The position numbers were made by a program, and so were the translations under genes. Below the pieces are notes generated by a model. That model saw nothing but the letters and a program-made list of their open reading frames with translations. It was not told the origin of the DNA and ran no database searches. Below are positions 32,927-36,517 of a DNA stretch of 36,517 bases, one piece after another. Source of the DNA: Peptococcaceae bacterium. Its GTDB lineage: Bacteria; Bacillota; UBA994. Within the stretch, counting starts at the first letter, position 1. Each line of letters begins with the position of its first letter. The stretch covers positions 1 through 36,517 of the forward strand of contig JAGXSS010000016.1 in assembly GCA_018334055.1 (NCBI GenBank), written 5' to 3'.

Positions 32927-33553
32927 CTACGGCGCCAGGTGACAGGTGGCATTGACGGTCTTGACCTGCCAGCGCTCGCTGCTATGCAAGTATTCGATCA
33001 GCGACAAGGAAGTGTTCCCCACCATCAGGCCGGAATTGAAGGCAAATACTGCTGGCGAGGCGCCCATCGCATGGGCGATCATGGTGCGCACACAACCGCC
33101 ATGAGTGACTAGACAAATCGTGCCGCCGAAGTGATCCCTAACGAGAGCCTCCAATATGGCGCTAGTGCGCTGATACAGATCCCAGTACGATTCACCACCA
33201 GGCCGGCGCGTGTAGAGGCCATCTTCGCGTAGCTGTTGGCACACATCGGGGTCAAGTGACTTGCATTGCTCGTTAGTCAGGCCCTGCCATTCGCCTACGT
33301 CAATTTCCATCAGCCCCTCTAAGGTGGTGAGAGGCCCGTTCTGCTTAGCGGCCACTATTTCGGCCGTTCTTAGAGCCCTCGCTAGAGGACTGCTGTAGAT
33401 GTGGTCTATGACAAAGCGTTTTTCCAGCCAAGTACTGAGCTGTTCAGCCTGCCTTATGCCTGTTTCATTCAAGGGAATATCCAAGTGTCCCTGTAAAATG
33501 TTATTCTTGTTGTGATCCGTTTCTCCATGTCTAACCACCAATATTTTTAACAT
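32927..33553 (-). CDS. Histidine phosphatase family (phosphoglycerate mutase-like)
   Basis: 208 residues. The catalytic VVRHGETDHNKNN near the N-terminus (His as phosphoenzyme nucleophile), LARALRTAEIV with the second Arg, EIDVGEWQGL and THGG with the second His are all present. These are the four parts of the active site. Members include CobC, PhoE and broad-specificity phosphatases, so substrate cannot be told. ATG 33553 has TGGAGGT, a good ribosome site. It is followed on the same strand, after 121 bases, by the two-P-loop ATPase. The divergent propeller gene starts 230 bases away. Confidence 0.92.
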   Translation of the reverse strand: MLKILVVRHGETDHNKNNILQGHLDIPLNETGIRQAEQLSTWLEKRFVIDHIYSSPLARALRTAEIVAAKQNGPLTTLEGLMEIDVGEWQGLTNEQCKSLDPDVCQQLREDGLYTRRPGGESYWDLYQRTSAILEALVRDHFGGTICLVTHGGCVRTMIAHAMGASPAVFAFNSGLMVGNTSLSLIEYLHSSERWQVKTVNATCHLAP

Positions 33554-33784
33554 TGTGCACCTCCAGCGAAATTACACCCTCACCTACTTTAACAGATTTA
33601 CGCCTCAACATAAAGAAGCGCCTAGCACTGAACATCACGCCACCGCGTCATTTCTGCCTCAAAAACTAGGCATCAAAATAGAATATCGAACAGACAGGCG
33701 TCATCGTGCAGGAATTCAGGCTATTGTGGCGTACTATTCCTCATCGCAGAGGTGCAACTTTTCAAGAGGGACGTGGCAGCGAAA

Positions 33785-35026
33785 ATGAGAATTAGACTTT
33801 TTATTGTCCTTACCATAGTCGCCATACTTGTTGGTTATCTGACCTATAAACAACACCAGGACACTAACGAAGAAGGCTCAGTCCTTTTAGCTGACGGGGT
33901 ACGCGCATCGACTACGACGGTGATGACGGAGCCAGGAAACATCCGCATATGGAATCACCGGGATAGACTGGCCTACTATGCCAATGGTACGGTTGGAATA
34001 GTTGCGCCCCGTGGCAAGGGACAACCCCTGTACCAGTCTGGCGATAGAATGTTCATCGGCGGATTTGCATCCTACATTGTCGCGCGTGACGGCTCGGGCG
34101 TCCATGTCACGACACGAAATAAATCATTCACTTTGCCAAATTCTCATGGCGAAAACACGCATTTTGTCTACCAATGGCATAACGGGCTTCTTTACTATGC
34201 ATTATACTCCCACGGGAGTATTGAACCCTCCTTCACCGGTCTGTATGCCTACAATCCGGCTACGGGCGAGGAGCGCCAACTCATGCCCGGGAAAAATGCA
34301 TACACAGTCTGGGGCCTTGATGTTTCGCCCGATAATACCAAAATTATCCTCGTCATGGGGCAACATACTGCCGAGGAGGAACGCCCCACTGCCCAAGAGA
34401 TATGGATATACGATCTAGGAAGCAAGGAAATTAAGCAAATCCATGTCCTACAGCCGGCCCCTGATGCGACTATGCCGGCCACATTGCACGGTTCTCCCTA
34501 CTGGATAAACCCCACTACGGTGGCTATCAACCTGCGCAAAATTGACAGCGACGAACAAGTGGGGATGGTTTTTTATAGTTACAACGGCGAACTGCTGACC
34601 AGGCGACGCATTTTCATGGACGGCGCCAGGTTGCTGGCATATACGGGAGAAAATCAAGCCTTTCTCTTGCAGCGGGAACCGAACGTCGCCCTGGGCGACC
34701 TACAAGATGCTTACATCATCTCGAGTTACGACCTCAGTGAAGGGCAGCTGTTGCGAGTTATGGCTTTGCCTAAAGGACAGGTCGTCTCCCTGGCCCTCTT
34801 TCATGTGAGAAAAAACAAATTGCTGGTGGCGCTTGTGCCCGCCGCGGGGACACCGGGGAAAGAGGCATCACAAGTTAGCTTCATTGATGTCACCGGAAAG
34901 GAAGAACCGCTTTTTTCGACTAAAGGAACTATCACGGAAGCGACGTGGGTGGGAAACACGCTCTATGCTGTCATTTTTAACGGTGGAACGTATACCTTGC
35001 AGCGAATCGCCTTTTCAGGGCGGTAA
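33785..35026 (+). CDS. Membrane-anchored beta-propeller-like protein, function unknown
   Basis: 413 residues. A single N-terminal TM or signal anchor (RLFIVLTIVAILVGYLTY) is followed by an extracellular region with repeated short strands that look like a beta-propeller: GLDVSPDNTKIILVMG, QEIWIYDLGSKEIKQIHV, GSPYWINPTTVAINLRK, QVSFIDVTGKEEPLF. WD/PD40-like repeats are weak. ATG 33785 lies 13 bases from GAGGG; GTG 33773 is an alternative with poor spacing. No family is identified. It is monocistronic, divergent from the histidine phosphatase and convergent with the OYE gene eight bases away. Confidence 0.75.
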   Translation: MRIRLFIVLTIVAILVGYLTYKQHQDTNEEGSVLLADGVRASTTTVMTEPGNIRIWNHRDRLAYYANGTVGIVAPRGKGQPLYQSGDRMFIGGFASYIVARDGSGVHVTTRNKSFTLPNSHGENTHFVYQWHNGLLYYALYSHGSIEPSFTGLYAYNPATGEERQLMPGKNAYTVWGLDVSPDNTKIILVMGQHTAEEERPTAQEIWIYDLGSKEIKQIHVLQPAPDATMPATLHGSPYWINPTTVAINLRKIDSDEQVGMVFYSYNGELLTRRRIFMDGARLLAYTGENQAFLLQREPNVALGDLQDAYIISSYDLSEGQLLRVMALPKGQVVSLALFHVRKNKLLVALVPAAGTPGKEASQVSFIDVTGKEEPLFSTKGTITEATWVGNTLYAVIFNGGTYTLQRIAFSGR

Positions 35027-35034
35027 AACGGCGA

Positions 35035-36066
35035 CTATCTCTGCAGACCCCTCGCCATGCTCTCGGAAACGGGGAGAGGAGCGCCTAAGTTACTCGCAGC
35101 TTTAATGGCCCAATGGGGATCATGGAGCAAGCCACGACCAATCGCAACCAAGTCACAATATTTCTCGCGCAAGGCAAACTCAGCCATCTCCGGTGATTTG
35201 AGCAGCCCGACACCGATAATCGGCACCGGCACTGCACTTTTGGCGATTCGCGCTAAAGGCAGCTGGTAACCCGGCCACACTTCCGGTTGCAGGGGCAGGT
35301 TGCCACCGCTGCTCATGTGGATCATACCAATCCCTGCTCCATAAAGAACGGCGCAAACATTTTTTATGTCCTCCTTGGTGTACCCGGCAGAACTATATTC
35401 GCTGCCTGACAACCTCACCGACAAACACACATCAGGGGGGATGTGCTCCTTACAGGATGCAACAACTTCTAACAGGAAACGCAACCTGTTGCTCATTGCC
35501 CCGCCGTACTCGTCGCATCGCATGTTAGAAAGGGGCGACAAAAACTCATGCAGCAAATACCCGTGGGCTGCATGTATTTCAATCACTTTGAAGCCACACC
35601 GCACCGCTCGTGCCGCCGCCATGGCAAATGTTGCTGCCAGAGCCCGAATTTCATCTAAAGTCAATTCCAAAGGCGTCTCATGTTGTGGCGAAAACGCCAG
35701 GGCCGAAGGCGCAGCACGTCTCTCTACCCCTTGAGCAGCTTTGCGTCCGGCATGAGCAATTTGGATGCCGGCCACCGCACCATGATGGCTAATTGACCAG
35801 GCCAACTGAGCCAAGCCACTTTCCTGCTCCTCGGACCATATTCCTAAATCCGCAAAGGAGATGCGCCCATCTGCCTCTATCGCCGTCGCCTCAACAATGA
35901 CTAAGCCCACGCCCCCTAATGACCTAGCACCGTAATGGGCTAAATGATAGTCAGTGACTAGGCCACGCTCCTTGGCACTGTACTGGCACATCGGCGGCAT
36001 GACAATTCTATTACGCAAGGTGTTATTGCCGATAGATATTGGACTAAAGAGATGCGTATTACTCAT
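35035..36066 (-). CDS. Old Yellow Enzyme-family NADH:flavin oxidoreductase (YqjM-like)
   Basis: 343 residues, single-domain FMN ene-reductase type. NRIVMPPMCQYSA contains the Cys of the YqjM class that tunes flavin potential. HYGARSLGGVGLVIVEATA, QIAHAGRKA and HAAHGYLLHEFLSPLSNMRCDEYGG (two active-site His) follow, then the late GVGLLKSPEMAEFAL and DLVAIGRGLLHDPHW FMN-binding blocks. It lacks the FeS and second flavin domains of 2,4-dienoyl-CoA reductase. ATG 36066 has a GGGTGG ribosome site. The frame extends 56 codons upstream, but that part is non-homologous and holds a hairpin. Role likely in reducing alpha,beta-unsaturated carbonyls. Confidence 0.94.
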   Translation of the reverse strand: MSNTHLFSPISIGNNTLRNRIVMPPMCQYSAKERGLVTDYHLAHYGARSLGGVGLVIVEATAIEADGRISFADLGIWSEEQESGLAQLAWSISHHGAVAGIQIAHAGRKAAQGVERRAAPSALAFSPQHETPLELTLDEIRALAATFAMAAARAVRCGFKVIEIHAAHGYLLHEFLSPLSNMRCDEYGGAMSNRLRFLLEVVASCKEHIPPDVCLSVRLSGSEYSSAGYTKEDIKNVCAVLYGAGIGMIHMSSGGNLPLQPEVWPGYQLPLARIAKSAVPVPIIGVGLLKSPEMAEFALREKYCDLVAIGRGLLHDPHWAIKAASNLGAPLPVSESMARGLQR

Positions 36067-36426
36067 ACTACCACCCACTCTCAATTTCTTTCCCTTTGGA
36101 CTATGCCATGCCTTGCCCCGACATTGGCACTGCCATATGCTTCTACAATCGAACGTCAGTTCCTGCAAGTGCCAATGAATAAAGCCAAGGCCATGTCGGC
36201 AAGATGCGGACATGGCCTTCTTCGTCATCACCAATGAGGATGTATTGTTAAAACCTACGCTCCCGCCTAAATTTATAACTACACCCAGACATCCTCGTAG
36301 AAACCTAGGGAAGTGCTGTGCTACTGCATATGAAAACCACAGTCCAACATGAAAACCATTGTTTTTCTTCCTCGCTGTAGTTATAATAATTATAACTACA
36401 AATGATTACAGTGGGGGAGTGAGCAG
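36067..36426. other. 360-base noncoding region upstream of the OYE gene and IS left side
   Basis: No gene visible. It holds the OYE upstream region, a hairpin at 36187-36219 (11-bp perfect stem AAGGCCATGTC, 11-base loop), a 10-base direct repeat ATGAAAACCA at 36330 and 36349, and a 25-base palindrome at 36376-36400. The IS left end should lie in here but I could not define its terminal repeat. Confidence 0.5.
36376..36400. repeat. 25-base palindrome upstream of the transposase gene
   Basis: TGTAGTTATAAT and ATTATAACTACA are perfect inverted 12-base arms around one base. A single copy of the second arm's end (TTTATAACTACA) also occurs at 36272-36283. Such symmetry 27 bases before a transposase start could be an operator, part of the IS terminal repeat or an insertion target. 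Confidence 0.6.
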
Positions 36427-36517
36427 ATGACTTATGTCTTCGAGCAGAAAGTCGGAAAGTATACATACTTGTACGAATGCACTGCCTATAGAGATCATGA
36501 CGGCAACCCGCGGAACA
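36427..36517 (+). mobile_element. IS1634-like transposase, N-terminal fragment (cut by window edge)
   Basis: The frame from ATG 36427 reads 30 codons to the edge. The start (MTYVFEQKVGKYTYLYECTAY then RDHDGNPRN) matches the N-terminus of IS1634-family (IS4 superfamily) transposases, which typically begin with a KVGK-x-x-Y-x-Y/E pattern and a G-K/N-P-R-N stretch. The ribosome site GGGGGAGTG is good. The catalytic DDE residues lie outside the window, so activity cannot be judged. Confidence 0.78.

Noticed and set aside
33555-33788. 77-codon plus-strand frame between the phosphatase and propeller genes
   Set aside because: No ribosome site or family resemblance, and it overlaps the start of the propeller gene.
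36067-36234. 56-codon N-terminal extension of the OYE gene
   Set aside because: The residues do not match the family, and the region contains a hairpin; ATG 36066 has a good ribosome site.

Overview
The window looks like a chromosomal segment of an endospore-forming Bacillota, most likely a Clostridia-class anaerobe. The support is an alpha/beta-type small acid-soluble spore protein gene, a SpoIID/LytB-type protein, the SCIFF peptide with its radical-SAM maturase (a pair characteristic of Clostridia), strong purine-rich Shine-Dalgarno sites, frequent GTG/TTG starts and dense overlapping operons. Base composition looks moderate by eye (not computed). I see no tRNA, rRNA, CRISPR array or prophage. 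One insertion sequence begins at the right edge.

Region 1 (1-2870, minus strand): a truncated DUF6754-type membrane protein gene with a long upstream region holding a Spo0A-box-like site, a spore DNA-protecting protein with a perfect terminator hairpin, and the SCIFF RiPP pair scfA (48 aa) and scfB with its own promoter. Region 2 (2871-12380, minus): a tight run of a YlbF-like gene, ychF, nadE, ruvC, ruvA, ruvB, queH, a spoIID-like gene, queA, tgt and a TIGR04086-type membrane protein. It joins Holliday-junction processing, queuosine tRNA modification, NAD synthesis and a sporulation-type wall protein, with many 1-4 base overlaps.

Region 3 (12460-16812): a GNAT acetyltransferase, a lipoprotein with two FMN-binding repeats behind a G-rich structured leader, glutaminase, and a convergent N-acyl-D-amino-acid deacylase-like amidohydrolase. 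Region 4 (16903-21799, plus): a TetR regulator, an RND/MMPL exporter, a secreted coiled-coil-like protein and a two-TM protein, probably one export module. Region 5 (21773-24946, minus): a 57-aa membrane protein, a dNTP triphosphohydrolase-like HD protein, a winged-helix-like protein of unknown role, a CofE-like ligase and a DUF3343 sulfur/selenium-carrier-like protein.

Region 6 (24993-30505, minus): IclR regulator, pxpA, pxpB, pxpC, a DUF1445 protein and a beta-propeller lipoprotein. This is a 5-oxoproline utilisation operon. With the glutaminase and the D-amino-acid deacylase in region 3 it suggests scavenging of glutamate from several sources. Region 7 (30652-36517): a stand-alone DprA-like protein divergent from an orphan CheW, a two-P-loop ATPase whose second P-loop is degenerate, a histidine phosphatase, a membrane-anchored propeller-like protein, an Old Yellow Enzyme oxidoreductase, and the start of an IS1634-like transposase preceded by a palindrome.

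No single obvious new defence or biosynthetic system is present. The best leads are the DUF3343/CofE-like pair, the SCIFF pair, the double-FMN lipoprotein with its leader, the MMPL export module, and the possible D-glutamate to 5-oxoproline to L-glutamate route.
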